From the NCBI RefSeq assembly GCF_036250695.1, contig NZ_CP109427.1, forward strand, positions 372,001 to 436,000: 64,000 nt of DNA, in the 5' to 3' direction. Position 1 is the first letter of the stretch; each line of letters starts with the position of its first letter. A program made the position numbers and the translations under genes. Below, piece by piece: positions 18,832-27,608 of this stretch. Source of the stretch: Streptomyces sp. NBC_01497 (lineage in GTDB: Bacteria > Actinomycetota > Actinomycetes > Streptomycetales > Streptomycetaceae). Under the pieces are notes generated by a model. It had not been told where the DNA came from. It saw only the letters and a program-made list of their open reading frames with translations, and did not search any database.

Positions 18832-19470
18832 CGCTCATGTGTCGAACCAACTGAGCCGCTACCGGGCGCAAGTTGGCAAAGGCTCACTCTCGGCCCTGGT
18901 GTGGCGGCAGCCGGTCTTATCTGGATGGCCGCAACGCTTGCGCCTGGACAGCCCTACCTGCAGCACCTGCTCATCCCGCTGATCATGTTCGGCGGTGGAA
19001 TCGGCTTGTCCTTCACACCGATGGCCATGGGAGCCACCCAGGGAGTACCGCCGCACCAGGCCGGACTGGCCTCCGGGCTGATCAACGCCACCCGCCAGGT
19101 GGGCGGGGCGATCGGCCTCGCGGTCATGGCCACCGCCGCGTCGGGCCTGACGAGTCGGCACGTCGCCTCCGACGGTGCTCCCCATGCCCTCACCGACGGA
19201 TACGCGCTGGCCTTCCTCATCGCGGGCCTGGGCCTGATAGCGGGAATGCTCCTCACCTTGGCACTCCCGTCGGCGGCCGGGCAACGGCTGGAGCGAGAGA
19301 GGGCACAGGCATCCGAAACCTCCCCGGCGCCAACGCCCGCCTCCGTCGAGGGCGTATCCGCGGACTGAGTCCGTCCGGCCCCGGGCCGGACCGCGTGCGA
19401 TCGACGGTGGCCGAGGGCCTTCAAGTGCGGCGTCGCAGCGACCCGGGGCCGCGCCCCGCGCGGCCGTTCA

Positions 19471-19511
19471 CCCCGCCGAACCGCCGCGATCCACGCGGCG
19501 GTTCGGCGGGG
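19471..19511. terminator. Strong bidirectional stem-loop, 18-bp perfect stem
   Basis: CCCCGCCGAACCGCCGCG (19471-19488) pairs perfectly with 19494-19511 around the 5-base loop ATCCA. It lies 100 bases after the MFS stop and serves that transcript. Confidence 0.8.
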
Positions 19512-20004
19512 GTGGCCTCGGATCGGTGGTCGGCGAGCACGGTGTGGGTGACATCGTCCCGGCAACTCCAAGACGGTGCATCCTCATCGGGTCAGTGGAG
19601 AGGACCGCCGGCAACAACGTCCTGCCAGAACATGTCGGTGGGCCACGCCGTCGCCGTGCGGGCCCGACGACGCCCGGGTCCCGTGGACCCACCGGCCATG
19701 ACGCGGAACGTCCTCCCGAATCGGAGGGTCGCTGATGGCTCAGCCCGCCGGCCGGCTCCCCGCTGGGCGCGGTTCGCCGGACGGTAGGGGTGAGGGCGGT
19801 CCGCCAGAAGGTGCGGGGCGAGGGTGGGCCGCCAGAGCCACGGCGTGGGGGCCGCCGGAGCGTGCGCTCGTGATCACCCCTCCGGCCGCCCGCCCACATC
19901 AACGAACCAGGAGGGTCCGGCTGTCGGAGTCCGTACGAGCCGACCGGTCCGCGTGTCCCCGATCGCGCCCACGGCCCCCGTCACCAGGGCCGTGGGCGCC
20001 TCCC
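19512..20004. other. Gene-poor stretch upstream of the asparaginase 3' end
   Basis: Minus-strand frames near 19530-19640 read GRTLLPAVLSTDPMRMHRLG and then MSPT in one frame and VLADHRSEATPAEPPRG in another. This could be the end of a decayed gene, but I cannot name it. Confidence 0.35.
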
Positions 20005-20952
20005 TCAGAACGCGGCGCGGACGGCCCCGACCGGCTCGCCGTGCCCGAGGACCGGCGCGGTGGCGAGCGCCGTGAGTGTCTCGTCGCCGTCCACGTCCAC
20101 TCCCAGGCGGCGCAGCGCGGCGACCATCACCACGGGACGGGACCGCTGGGAGCCGTCCGCGATCTTGAGCGACACCGCGGACCCGTCCGGGAGGCCGAGT
20201 GCGTACACGCCCTCGGCTCCGTCCTTGGCGACGGCCCCGGGCAGGGCGCCCATGAGCCGCGTCACGTCCCGGCCGGTGCCGCCGACGTACCGCGGGTGGG
20301 TGTTCATCGCACGGGCCACGCGGTGTTCGAGGCTGCCCTCCGGCGCCGAGGCCAGGCTGCCGAACGCCCGGGCCAGGCCCCGCAGGCTGATGGCGAACAG
20401 GGGCGCGCCGCAGCCGTCGATGCCCGTGGCCGCGATCCTCTCGCCCGCCAGTTCCTCCAGGGTCTCGCGCAGTACCACCTGGAGCGGGTGTGCGGGGTCG
20501 AGGTACGTGACGGTGTCCCACCCGTTCGCGACGCAGGTCGCCAGCATGGCGGCGTGCTTGCCCGAGCAGTTCATCGTCAGCGGGGAGGGCTGCCCGCCGG
20601 CCGCCAGGTACGCGCGCAGCGCCCCCTCGCCGATCGGGAGGGCAGCCGTGCAGCGCAGCGCGTCGGTGCCGAGCCCGGCAGAGCCGAGTATCGCCCGCAC
20701 GCCCTCCAGGTGGATGTCCTCCCCCGAGTGGCTGGCGCATCCCAGCGCCAGGAGTTCGCCGTCCAGGCCCAGTCCGGCGCGGAGCATGCCGAGCGCCTGG
20801 AGGGGCTTGTTCGACGAGCGCGGATACATCGGAGCGTCGGCGTCCCCGATCCGCAGGACCTCCGAACCGTCAGGGGCGGTCGCGAGGACCGTCCCGTGGT
20901 GTACGGACTCCAGGAAATCCCCACGCCAGACCTCGGCCACCACGGTGTGCAT
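20005..20952 (-). CDS. L-asparaginase, AnsA/Rhizobium etli type II (class 3)
   Basis: A 315-residue enzyme hydrolysing L-asparagine to aspartate and ammonia. The family is unrelated to E. coli AnsB. Its active-site patches are present: RSSNKPLQ (residues 45-52, Ser/Lys), ASHSGED (73-79), NCSGKHAAM (128-136, conserved Cys and Lys) and GIDGCGAPLFA. It has no signal peptide and is cytosolic. The ATG at 20952 follows GGAGAGG. It is divergent from a GntR/FCD gene, which probably represses it. Confidence 0.9.
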   Translation of the reverse strand: MHTVVAEVWRGDFLESVHHGTVLATAPDGSEVLRIGDADAPMYPRSSNKPLQALGMLRAGLGLDGELLALGCASHSGEDIHLEGVRAILGSAGLGTDALRCTAALPIGEGALRAYLAAGGQPSPLTMNCSGKHAAMLATCVANGWDTVTYLDPAHPLQVVLRETLEELAGERIAATGIDGCGAPLFAISLRGLARAFGSLASAPEGSLEHRVARAMNTHPRYVGGTGRDVTRLMGALPGAVAKDGAEGVYALGLPDGSAVSLKIADGSQRSRPVVMVAALRRLGVDVDGDETLTALATAPVLGHGEPVGAVRAAF

Positions 20953-20985
20953 CAGTTACGTCCACCTCTCCAGTTCGAGTCAACC

Positions 20986-21089
20986 GTTGACAGTTATCAC
21001 TTGGCGCAGAGCATGTCGAATGTGGGGGCGATTTCGTCGACACCCCTTGACACCTGCGGAAACGTGCCTGTCAACTGGCAACTGTTAAC
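20986..21089. promoter_or_regulatory. Inverted pair of AACTGTYAAC elements (candidate GntR operators)
   Basis: GTTGACAGTT at 20986-20995 is the reverse complement of AACTGTCAAC. AACTGTTAAC lies at 21080-21089, 29 bases before the GntR start. One copy faces each divergent gene, in AT-rich surroundings, as expected for an autoregulated FCD-type repressor. Confidence 0.65.
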
Positions 21090-21118
21090 ACTTTGACGGT
21101 CCAGAGGAGGCGTCGTCC

Positions 21119-21766
21119 GTGAGTGAGACACTGCAACGCGGCCTCGCCGTCCAGATCGCCGAGGTGCTGCGGGAACGTCTGCTCGGTGGCCACCTGCCAC
21201 CGGGGACCCGGATCAACGAGGTGGTGCTCGCGCGGGAGCTCGGCACCAGCCGGGGCCCGCTGCGCGAGGCCGTGCGGCAACTCGTCAGCGAGGGTCTGCT
21301 CGTGCACAACCCCAACCGTGGTGCCACGGTGTTCGCGGCCGAACCCGAGGACGTGCGGGCCCTGTTCGAACTACGCACGGCGCTGGAGACGGCGTCCGCC
21401 CGGCTGGCCGCGGAGCGCCGTGACGAGAAGGACATCGCCGCGCTGCGCTCGGCCTGCGCTCGGGCGCGGAAGACCATTCAGGGCGGCCGGCGCTTCGTGC
21501 ACCGTCTGGACCTGGACTTCCACCGGACCCTTACGGTCACCGCGCGAAGTCCGCGCGTCGCGGAACAGTTGTGGCGGGTGCAGCAACAGATCATCCTGCT
21601 GCGCAGCCCGCTGGACGTTCCCCCGGCTCACACGGCCGGCTCCCTGGACGACCACGAGGAGATCACCGCAGCCGTCGCCGACGGTGACGGCAAGCGCGCC
21701 GCAGCGCTCATGGACCTCCATCTCGACCGCGTGCGGGCCCACATGGCGGGCTCCCCGACCGGCTGA
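21119..21766 (+). CDS. GntR family regulator, FCD subfamily
   Basis: A 215-residue regulator starting GTG with GAGGAGG nine bases upstream. Residues 10-72 form the GntR winged helix (LRERLLGGHLPPGTRINEVV, GTSRGPLREAVRQLVSEGLL). Residues 80-205 are the helical FCD ligand-binding domain with metal-site residues in LDLDFHRTLT and DDHEEITAAVADGD. FCD regulators usually sense organic or amino acids; the neighbouring asparaginase suggests aspartate or asparagine. It is followed by the antiporter gene in the same direction. Confidence 0.9.
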   Translation: MSETLQRGLAVQIAEVLRERLLGGHLPPGTRINEVVLARELGTSRGPLREAVRQLVSEGLLVHNPNRGATVFAAEPEDVRALFELRTALETASARLAAERRDEKDIAALRSACARARKTIQGGRRFVHRLDLDFHRTLTVTARSPRVAEQLWRVQQQIILLRSPLDVPPAHTAGSLDDHEEITAAVADGDGKRAAALMDLHLDRVRAHMAGSPTG

Positions 21767-21929
21767 CCCTGCCGGACCTGTCCCGTCCTCGTGCCGCGAG
21801 TGCGCCCCCACCCCCGGCGCGCTTCCGCATGCCCTGCCCGCCCCCGTCCGCCCTCCCCCGGCGGCCGGCTCGCCGTTCCCCCCACCCCGCCGAAACGCCC
21901 CGGCCCCGCCGGGTCACTGGAGTACCCGA

Positions 21930-23411
21930 ATGACCGACCCCACCGCCGCGGCGACGCCCCCACGCGTGCGCCGCACCCCCGGCCTGCTCGTCGCCGCACT
22001 GCCCGTGCTGCTGATGCTGACCCTGATGATCACGGGCACCGTCTGGCTCGACCTCGACCCCGTGGTCCTCCTCGTCACGGCCTGTGCCGTCACCGGCGTC
22101 ATCGCCCGGCGGCTCGGCGTGACCTGGAACGAGATGCTCGTGGGCATACGGTCGAAGATCGACGCCGCGATGCCGGCGCTGCTGATCCTGATCTCCATCG
22201 GCATGCTCATCGGCACCTGGACGCTGAGCGGCACGATACCCATGATCGTCGACTGGGGACTCAAGGCGATCCAGCCGTCGTGGATCGTGGTGCTGTCGTT
22301 CCTGATCACCATGGTCGTCTCCACCGTGACGGGCACCTCCTGGGGCTCCGTCGGCACCGTGGGTGTCGCCCTGATCGGCGTGGCCGGCGGACTCGGTGTG
22401 TCCCTGCCCATGACGGCGGGCGCCATCGTCTCGGGCGCCTATTTCGGCGACAAGATGTCCCCGATGTCGGACACCACCAACCTGTCCCCCGCGGTGGCCG
22501 GTTCGACCCTCTTCGAGCACATCCGGCACCTCCTCTACACGACGGGCCCGGCCGCGATCCTCGCCTGTGTCCTGTACCTCTTCCTGGGCCGCACCCAGCA
22601 CGCCGACGGGCAAGCCGCCCAGCGGACCGAGGCCCTTCGGGCCGTGCTGGAGCACGGATTCCACTTCAACCTGCTGCTCCTACTGCCACCGGCGGTGGTG
22701 CTCGCGGGCGCGATCACGAAGAAGCCGCCGCTGCCGACCATCATCGTCTCGTCAGCGGTCGCGGGAGTCCTGGGCGGTGTCTTCCAGGGCTTCTCCCTCC
22801 AGCAGATCTGCTCGTCCGCCTCGACCGGCTTCACCGCGTCGATGCTGAGCGGCCACGGGGGCATCGACCCCCGCCACCTGTCCGCCGCGGCCGGCACGCT
22901 CCTCAACCGAGGCGGCATGGCCTCCATGGCCTCGACCATGCTGATCGGCCTCGCGGGCTTCGCCTTCGCGGGCATCCTGACCGAGACCGGCTGCCTGGAC
23001 GTCCTGATGCACCGGCTGCTCGCCAAGGTGCGCAGGACGGGCGGGATCATCCTCGCCACCGCGCTGACCTCGGTGGGCACCGCCCTCGCCATGGGGGTCT
23101 CGTACCTGACGATCATCGTGCCGGGCCAGGCGTTCCGGGACATCTACCCCGAACGCGGCCTCGCCCCGAAGAACCTGTCACGCACGCTGGAGGACTCCGG
23201 CACGGTCTTCGTGCCGCTGGTGCCGTGGACCGAGGCCGCCACCTATATGTCCACGACACTGGGTGTCGCCACCATGGCGTACGCGCCGTACGCGTTCCTG
23301 AACTACTTCGGCGTGATCATCGCTGTGATCTGCGGCTACACCGGTTTCGGCATCGCCCGCCAGGAGCCGGTGCGCAGGAGCGTCGAAGAACCCACGCCGG
23401 CTGCGCTCTGA
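21930..23411 (+). CDS. nhaC: NhaC family Na+/H+ antiporter
   Basis: A 493-residue integral membrane protein with about 11-12 helices. Family hallmarks are TGTSWGSVGTVGVALIG, GAIVSGAYFGDKMSPMSDTT and GRTQ in the cytoplasmic loop, then VSYLTIIVPGQAF and DSGTVFVPLVPWTEAATYM. NhaC proteins swap protons for sodium; some relatives carry organic acids such as malate/lactate. Genetic linkage to asparaginase and a GntR/FCD regulator makes a dicarboxylate or amino-acid role possible here. The start ATG 21930 has no strong ribosome-binding site. Confidence 0.88.
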   Translation: MTDPTAAATPPRVRRTPGLLVAALPVLLMLTLMITGTVWLDLDPVVLLVTACAVTGVIARRLGVTWNEMLVGIRSKIDAAMPALLILISIGMLIGTWTLSGTIPMIVDWGLKAIQPSWIVVLSFLITMVVSTVTGTSWGSVGTVGVALIGVAGGLGVSLPMTAGAIVSGAYFGDKMSPMSDTTNLSPAVAGSTLFEHIRHLLYTTGPAAILACVLYLFLGRTQHADGQAAQRTEALRAVLEHGFHFNLLLLLPPAVVLAGAITKKPPLPTIIVSSAVAGVLGGVFQGFSLQQICSSASTGFTASMLSGHGGIDPRHLSAAAGTLLNRGGMASMASTMLIGLAGFAFAGILTETGCLDVLMHRLLAKVRRTGGIILATALTSVGTALAMGVSYLTIIVPGQAFRDIYPERGLAPKNLSRTLEDSGTVFVPLVPWTEAATYMSTTLGVATMAYAPYAFLNYFGVIIAVICGYTGFGIARQEPVRRSVEEPTPAAL

Positions 23412-23649
23412 CCGCCCCGGTCGCAGTCCGCAGCCTGGTCCGCCCGGAGACAGGAGACCAGCAGGACGGCCCCAGGGTGGGAAGTTCCCGCAGGGACCGC
23501 AGGGGGCGTCCGGCGCGCATACCTGCGGCGGCGTGATCGGTCCGGGGATCCCGGTGCACCGTCCAGCGTCGGGATGGGGCCGTGCTCCCACCGATCCCGG
23601 CTTCCCGCTCGTCAGGGTCCGAGAGCGCCCCGCGGCGAGACAGTCGCCG

Positions 23650-24870
23650 TCACAAGTGCCGCAGCCGGTTGTGCAGGTGGCGACGTTCAGCTTCGGTGGG
23701 CGCCAGGTCGAGCGCCGCGAGATAGCCCTCGCGGGCTTCCGCCGCACGGCCGGAGCGTCGCAGTAGTTCGGCACGCGTCGCATGCAGCAGGTGGTAACCG
23801 TCCAGCTTCCCCGTCCCCGCGATCGCGTCGACCAGCGGCAGCGCCACCTCCGGTCCCTCCGCCATGCCGATCGCGACGGCATGGTTCAGATCGACGATCA
23901 CGCTCGGTGCCACGAGGGCGAGTTGCTCGTAGAGTCCGACGATCTGTGGCCAGTCGGTACGGGCTGCCACGGGCGCGGTGGCGTGGCAGGCGGCGATGGC
24001 GGCCTGGATCTGGAACGGGCCGGCCCTGCGCCGTCGCAGCGCCCGTTCGAGGATGGTGAGGCCCTCCGCGATCCGATCCCGGTCCCACAGTGAGCGGTCC
24101 TGCTCCTCCAGGGTGACCAGATCGCCGTTCGGGGCGATGCGGGACGGCCGCCGGGCATCATGCAACAACATCAGCGCGAGCATGCCGTGCGCCTCGGGCT
24201 CGTCGGGCATCAACGCGGTGAGCACGCGCGCGATACGGATTGCCTCCCCCGGCAGTCGGGTCTTGTGCGGGTCCCCGTATCCGTCGTTGAACAGCAGGTA
24301 GAGCACGTGGAGCAGGGCGGGAAGTCGCTCTGGCAGCAGGTGCGCGGGGGGCACGCGAAACGGGATGCCCGCGTGGGCCACCTTCTGTTTGGCCCGGAAG
24401 AGGCGTTGCCCCATGGTGCGTTCCGGTACCAGGAACGCCCGTGCGATCTCCGCGGTACTCATGCCGGTCAGGCTCCGCAGGGTCAGCGCCACTTGAGCAT
24501 CGAGATTCAGCGACGGATGGCAGCAGGTGAACATCAGCTCAAGTCGCTCGTCCGGAATCTCGCTGTCGCGCGCACAGGGGGGCGGCTGCCCCCTTTCCAG
24601 CGTCGCCACCTTCCGCAGCTTCGCCGCCTCGGTCGAAGCACGGCGCATCCGGTCGAGCGCGCGGTTGCGCGCGACGGTGGTGAGCCAGGCAATGGGTTCG
24701 GTCGGTATGCCTGATTCCGGCCACTTCTTCAGTGCCTGCGCGAACGCGTCCTGCGCACACTCTTCGGCCAGGCCCCAGTCACCGCCGGTGAGCCGGATCA
24801 TGGTGGCCACGATCCGGCTCCACGCGGTGGTGTAGATCCCGGCAATACGATCCTTCACCTGGGATTCCAC
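23650..24870 (-). CDS. ECF42-type RNA polymerase sigma factor with C-terminal extension
   Basis: A 406-residue sigma factor. The GTG at 24870 is chosen because GAGAGG sits six bases upstream. Region 2 (AWSRIVATMIRLTGGDWGLA, ECAQDAFAQALKKWP, VARNRALDRMRR) and region 4 (LTLRSLTGMSTAEIARAFLV, MGQRLFRAKQKV) are followed by a 200-residue TPR-like extension ending LAPTEAERRHLHNRL. This architecture next to a DGPF/YCII gene defines ECF42. It lies 22 bases after that gene and is probably co-transcribed. No anti-sigma gene is present. In ECF42 the extension is reported to be needed for activity. Confidence 0.9.
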   Translation of the reverse strand: MESQVKDRIAGIYTTAWSRIVATMIRLTGGDWGLAEECAQDAFAQALKKWPESGIPTEPIAWLTTVARNRALDRMRRASTEAAKLRKVATLERGQPPPCARDSEIPDERLELMFTCCHPSLNLDAQVALTLRSLTGMSTAEIARAFLVPERTMGQRLFRAKQKVAHAGIPFRVPPAHLLPERLPALLHVLYLLFNDGYGDPHKTRLPGEAIRIARVLTALMPDEPEAHGMLALMLLHDARRPSRIAPNGDLVTLEEQDRSLWDRDRIAEGLTILERALRRRRAGPFQIQAAIAACHATAPVAARTDWPQIVGLYEQLALVAPSVIVDLNHAVAIGMAEGPEVALPLVDAIAGTGKLDGYHLLHATRAELLRRSGRAAEAREGYLAALDLAPTEAERRHLHNRLRHL

Positions 24871-24892
24871 TGCCACCCTCTCGGTCAACCGA

Positions 24893-25237
24893 TCATTCGT
24901 CGGCGTCGCCGGGCCAGAACGGCCGCAGTTCGACCATCCCTCTCCAGGCCATCGGGTGCTTGGAGGCGACATCGATCGCTTCGTCGAGGTCGGCGCATTC
25001 GAGGATGTCGAAGCCGGCCATCAGGTCCTTGGTCTCCGCGTAGGGTCCGTCGGTGAGCAGCACCCGACGGTCACGGACGCGAACCGTGGTGGCGTCGCTC
25101 GCCGGACGGGTGCGGTTGCCCATCAGCCGGATTCCCTTACCGTCCATCTCCGTGACCCAGTCCTCGACATCCGGGGCACCGTCGTCCTGCCCGGGGGTGT
25201 GATCCGGGTCCGTACACACCAACATCAGGTACTTCAT
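24893..25237 (-). CDS. YCII-related (DGPF domain) protein
   Basis: A 114-residue cytosolic protein, MKYLMLVCTDP, with the YCII ferredoxin-like fold. The family motif appears as LLTDGPYAETKD at residues 61-71, Tyr replacing the usual Phe of DGPF. ECF42 sigma factors are typically encoded beside such genes and activate them. The biochemical role is unknown; dye-decolorising or dehydrogenase-like small-molecule chemistry has been proposed for relatives. Ribosome-binding site GAAGGGA precedes the ATG. Confidence 0.88.
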   Translation of the reverse strand: MKYLMLVCTDPDHTPGQDDGAPDVEDWVTEMDGKGIRLMGNRTRPASDATTVRVRDRRVLLTDGPYAETKDLMAGFDILECADLDEAIDVASKHPMAWRGMVELRPFWPGDADE

Positions 25238-25915
25238 CGCTTGATCCCTTCGTGGTTCCGGCGGCGGTCGTCGCGCCGATCGTGGTGGTCATGTTCCGGC
25301 ACAGCGTGACGAGTCCGCAGCCCGAAGTTTCGCGGATCTGCCTCGCTTCCGGCGTGGGCGCCGGTGTCACAGGTGCCGTGCGTGGACGACCGGAGACCTC
25401 GGGTACTCGGCGACTCGCCGCCCTCTCGCCGCTCGCGTCGCCAGGCCGAGCCGATCAGCCGGGATCTTCGAGAGCCGTCCAGTCGAGGGTGCTTGGCCCC
25501 TCTCCCTCCGCCGCGACGCGGTTCGCCGTACCGACCCGACCGTTGGAAAACTGGTTGCGGGCAGTGAACCGGGGACGCGGCGAACGAGCCGAGGACGCCG
25601 TCCTCCCAGCTACTCCCTCCCCTCGCCCCCGGCAGCCACTCACCGATCCGGTCCACAGGGGCGATCGGCTCCTCCATCCGCCCGCGCGGTCTCCGGACGC
25701 TCGGACGCGGAGCAATCGCTGCCCGCGCACCCCTGGCCACGTCCATGAGCGGTCTCCTTCCCGTTCGTCGTGTGGATGACGAACGGGCGTGCCGTTCCAC
25801 TACAGGCTCTCCTGAAGATCTTTCGCACGCTGTACTCGCGACGGTTCCCTGAAGGTCAGCACGGCGTTCAGGTTCTCGGCACGACCGTGCGAACCGCGAC
25901 CGTGAGAACGGCGAC
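25238..25915. other. Gene-poor stretch upstream of the YCII gene
   Basis: No supportable gene in any frame. I looked for the ECF42-type promoter (TGTCGA at -35) before the YCII start and did not see a convincing copy. Confidence 0.4.
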
Positions 25916-26560
25916 TCACGAGATGGTGCGCGGCAGTCTGAGGCTGAACACGCCCGTCACCGCTGTCGAATCGAGCCAGGCCGGCGGCGTCACCAGCAGC
26001 GCGTCCCGCATGCCCCACGGACCGAGCAGGGCCACGAACAGCGAGCCGATCGGACACCAGGCCGCTTGCGAGCGCCGCCTGGTGCGTCGTCGTCATCACT
26101 CCGCTTCCCACGCCCTCGCGCCCGTGCGGTACGTCCGAGAGCACGATGCGCCGTGGATGGCGCCCGGTACCTGCGACGTCATCATCGCGGCCGCCGCGCC
26201 CTGCGCCACCCGGCCGATCACCAGCATCCAGGGGCTGGGCGCGAGGCCGCACGCCGGCGACGTGAGCCCGAAGGCGGACAGGCTCGCGACGAAGAGCCGG
26301 CGGCGGCCGAACGTGCCGCCCAGCCGCCCTCCGAGGACAAGCAGGGACCGGGTACGCCAGGCCGTACCCCGCCACCAGCCGTACCCCGCCACCACGAGTT
26401 CGAGCAGCGCGGGTCCCGCGCCGAGGCCCTTGTCGAGGTTCGAAAGGGCGACGTTGACGATGAAGAAGTCGATCAGCGGCGGGCCCGCGCCGAGCAGGAC
26501 GGTGAAGAGGCCGCGCGGGCGCCCGATCACCTGCCACCTCGCGTCCCGGGGACGCGGCAT
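25916..26560 (-). pseudogene. MFS transporter remnant with 17-bp duplication and large internal deletion
   Basis: The minus strand opens with VIGRPRGLFTVLLGAGPPLI and DFFIVNVALSNLDKGLG, a 14-TM MFS N-terminus. A 17-bp tandem duplication at 26361-26394 shifts the frame in the second helix. Family sequence then resumes (LLVLGGRLGGTFGRRRLFVA, MLVIGRVAQGAAAAMMTSQV). Shortly after this, the frame holds VMTTTHQAALASGLVS and another frame SLFVALLGPWGMRDALLVT, ending SLRLPRTIS at 25916. That is the transporter C-terminus, so roughly two thirds of the coding region is missing. Confidence 0.8.
26361..26394. repeat. 17-bp perfect tandem duplication
   Basis: GCCGTACCCCGCCACCA occurs twice back to back at 26361-26377 and 26378-26394. 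It causes a frameshift in the MFS remnant and looks like replication slippage. Confidence 0.9.
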
Positions 26561-26617
26561 TTCTGGGAGGAGCGAAAGTCGGGTGGCCGTGGCGCACGGT
26601 CCGGGTAGAGTCGGGCG

Positions 26618-27118
26618 GTGCCCGAGCTGAAGCGTCTGCACGCTGACGATGCCCCGGCGGTCCTGGCCTTCGAGTTGGCGAACCGCGCCTACTTCGCCGC
26701 CTCGGTCTCCGACCGCGGCGACGAGTTCTTCGAGCAGTTCACCGACAGGTTCAGGGCCCTGCTGGCCGAGCAGGCGGCCGGAACGAGCGCCTTCTACGTG
26801 CTCCTCGGTGAGGACGGCTCAGTTCTGGGCCGGTTCAACCTGTACGACTGTGAGGACGGGACCGCCGAACTCGGTTACCGGGTCGCGCAGCACGTCGCCG
26901 GCCTCGGCGTGGCGACCGCGACCGTGCGGGAGCTGTGCCGGGTGGCAGCCACGCGGCACGGGCTGCGGACACTGCGGGCGGGCACCGCTCACGACAATGC
27001 CGCGAGCCAGGCGGTGTTGACCAAGGCGGGGTTCGTACCGGTGGGTCCGGCCGACCCGGCACACCTCGGTGGCAAGCCCGGCATCTGGTATCAACGCGTC
27101 CTGGAAGTGCGGCCGTAG
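26618..27118 (+). CDS. GNAT family N-acetyltransferase, RimJ-like
   Basis: A 166-residue acetyltransferase starting GTG. Motifs are DGSVLGRFNLYDCEDGTAEL, the acetyl-CoA loop region QHVAGLGVATATVRELCRVA, and the closing TAHDNAASQAVLTKAGFVPV that binds CoA near the end. This arrangement matches RimJ/RimL-type enzymes that acetylate protein N-termini or small amines. Upstream lies the MFS remnant on the other strand; no operon partner is evident. Confidence 0.85.
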   Translation: MPELKRLHADDAPAVLAFELANRAYFAASVSDRGDEFFEQFTDRFRALLAEQAAGTSAFYVLLGEDGSVLGRFNLYDCEDGTAELGYRVAQHVAGLGVATATVRELCRVAATRHGLRTLRAGTAHDNAASQAVLTKAGFVPVGPADPAHLGGKPGIWYQRVLEVRP

Positions 27119-27209
27119 ACCGTGAACGTGCTGGGTTCATGGGCAGAGCCGGTCCCGGCCTTCGCACAGCGACAGGGCGGCCGACCCGCCGTTGTCCCCG
27201 GTGGACTCG

Positions 27210-27578
27210 TCAACTGCCGAATTCCCGGGCGAAGTCATCGGGGTCCATGGTGAGGTCGACGGGCTCCGGGGTGGCGTCGTAGTCGGCCCACCACACGGCT
27301 GGGACGTCACCGGCCAGTTCGTGCAGCAACTGGTGGACGATGCGGGCCGCGCCCTCCAGCGGGTCCTGGTCGGGAAAGGTCAGGACCCGGTGTTCGGTCT
27401 GCCACGCGAAGGGGTGCACCCGGTCGAACTCCTGGATGTCCAGCTCCAGGATGCCCCCGCTGCTCGACATCCGGCTGTCGGGCCACAGACGGCTCACACA
27501 GGCGGACAGTTCGTCGTCCGTGAACGTCCACGCGGCTCCGGTCTCCCGGTCCGCGCTCACAAAGAAGGTAGATCCCAC
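27210..27578 (-). CDS. Probable immunity protein for the adjacent toxin
   Basis: A 122-residue cytosolic acidic protein. I chose GTG 27578 because GAGAGGA stands six bases before it; an upstream TTG at 27593 is the alternative. It begins VGSTFFVSADRETGAAWTFT and contains MSSSGGILELDIQEFDRVHP and GDVPAVWWADYDATPEPVDL. It lies 30 bases after the toxin stop in the same direction, the usual position of an immunity gene. I do not recognise a named Imm family. The role is inferred from position, size and acidity. Confidence 0.6.
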   Translation of the reverse strand: MGSTFFVSADRETGAAWTFTDDELSACVSRLWPDSRMSSSGGILELDIQEFDRVHPFAWQTEHRVLTFPDQDPLEGAARIVHQLLHELAGDVPAVWWADYDATPEPVDLTMDPDDFAREFGS

Positions 27579-27608
27579 TGCCGGTCCTCTCAAGCGTCCT
27601 CGGTGTCG

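Larger units (their letters stand above)
17994..18885. mobile_element. IS5-family insertion sequence, 892 bp
   Basis: The left end reads GAGGCTTTTTCAACCTGCG and the right end, on the opposite strand, GAGCCTTTGCCAACTTGCG. These imperfect terminal inverted repeats match at 15 of 19 positions. The element carries one transposase gene and splits the MFS gene. A clear target-site duplication is not evident: the flanks are ATT and ACT. IS1031-type members leave 3-bp duplications, so one may have mutated. Confidence 0.8.
16982..19368 (+). pseudogene. MFS drug-efflux transporter, broken by two frameshifts and an IS insertion
   Basis: The start MVFQKLRSAPSWATLIACCA and AQFMVILDVTIVNVAVPQMR is a normal 14-TM EmrB/QacA-type N-terminus. 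Near 17131 the frame shifts before QWVINAYTLTFAGFLMLGGRA. The next frame is good to YLQQVEKYSP, where a C-run at about 17884-17891 seems one base short; the sequence continues in a third frame as LQAGLDFLPVGLSAFTGAPVG. An IS5-family element then interrupts the gene. The last third resumes after it as GLIWMAATLAPGQPYLQ and ends at 19368. The gene is dead, although its repressor and operators look intact. Confidence 0.85.

Noticed and set aside
21123..23411. 762-residue reading frame starting inside the GntR gene
   Set aside because: Its last 493 residues are NhaC; the upstream part is out of frame with GntR and Arg/Ser-rich, so NhaC starts at 21930 rather than being a fusion.
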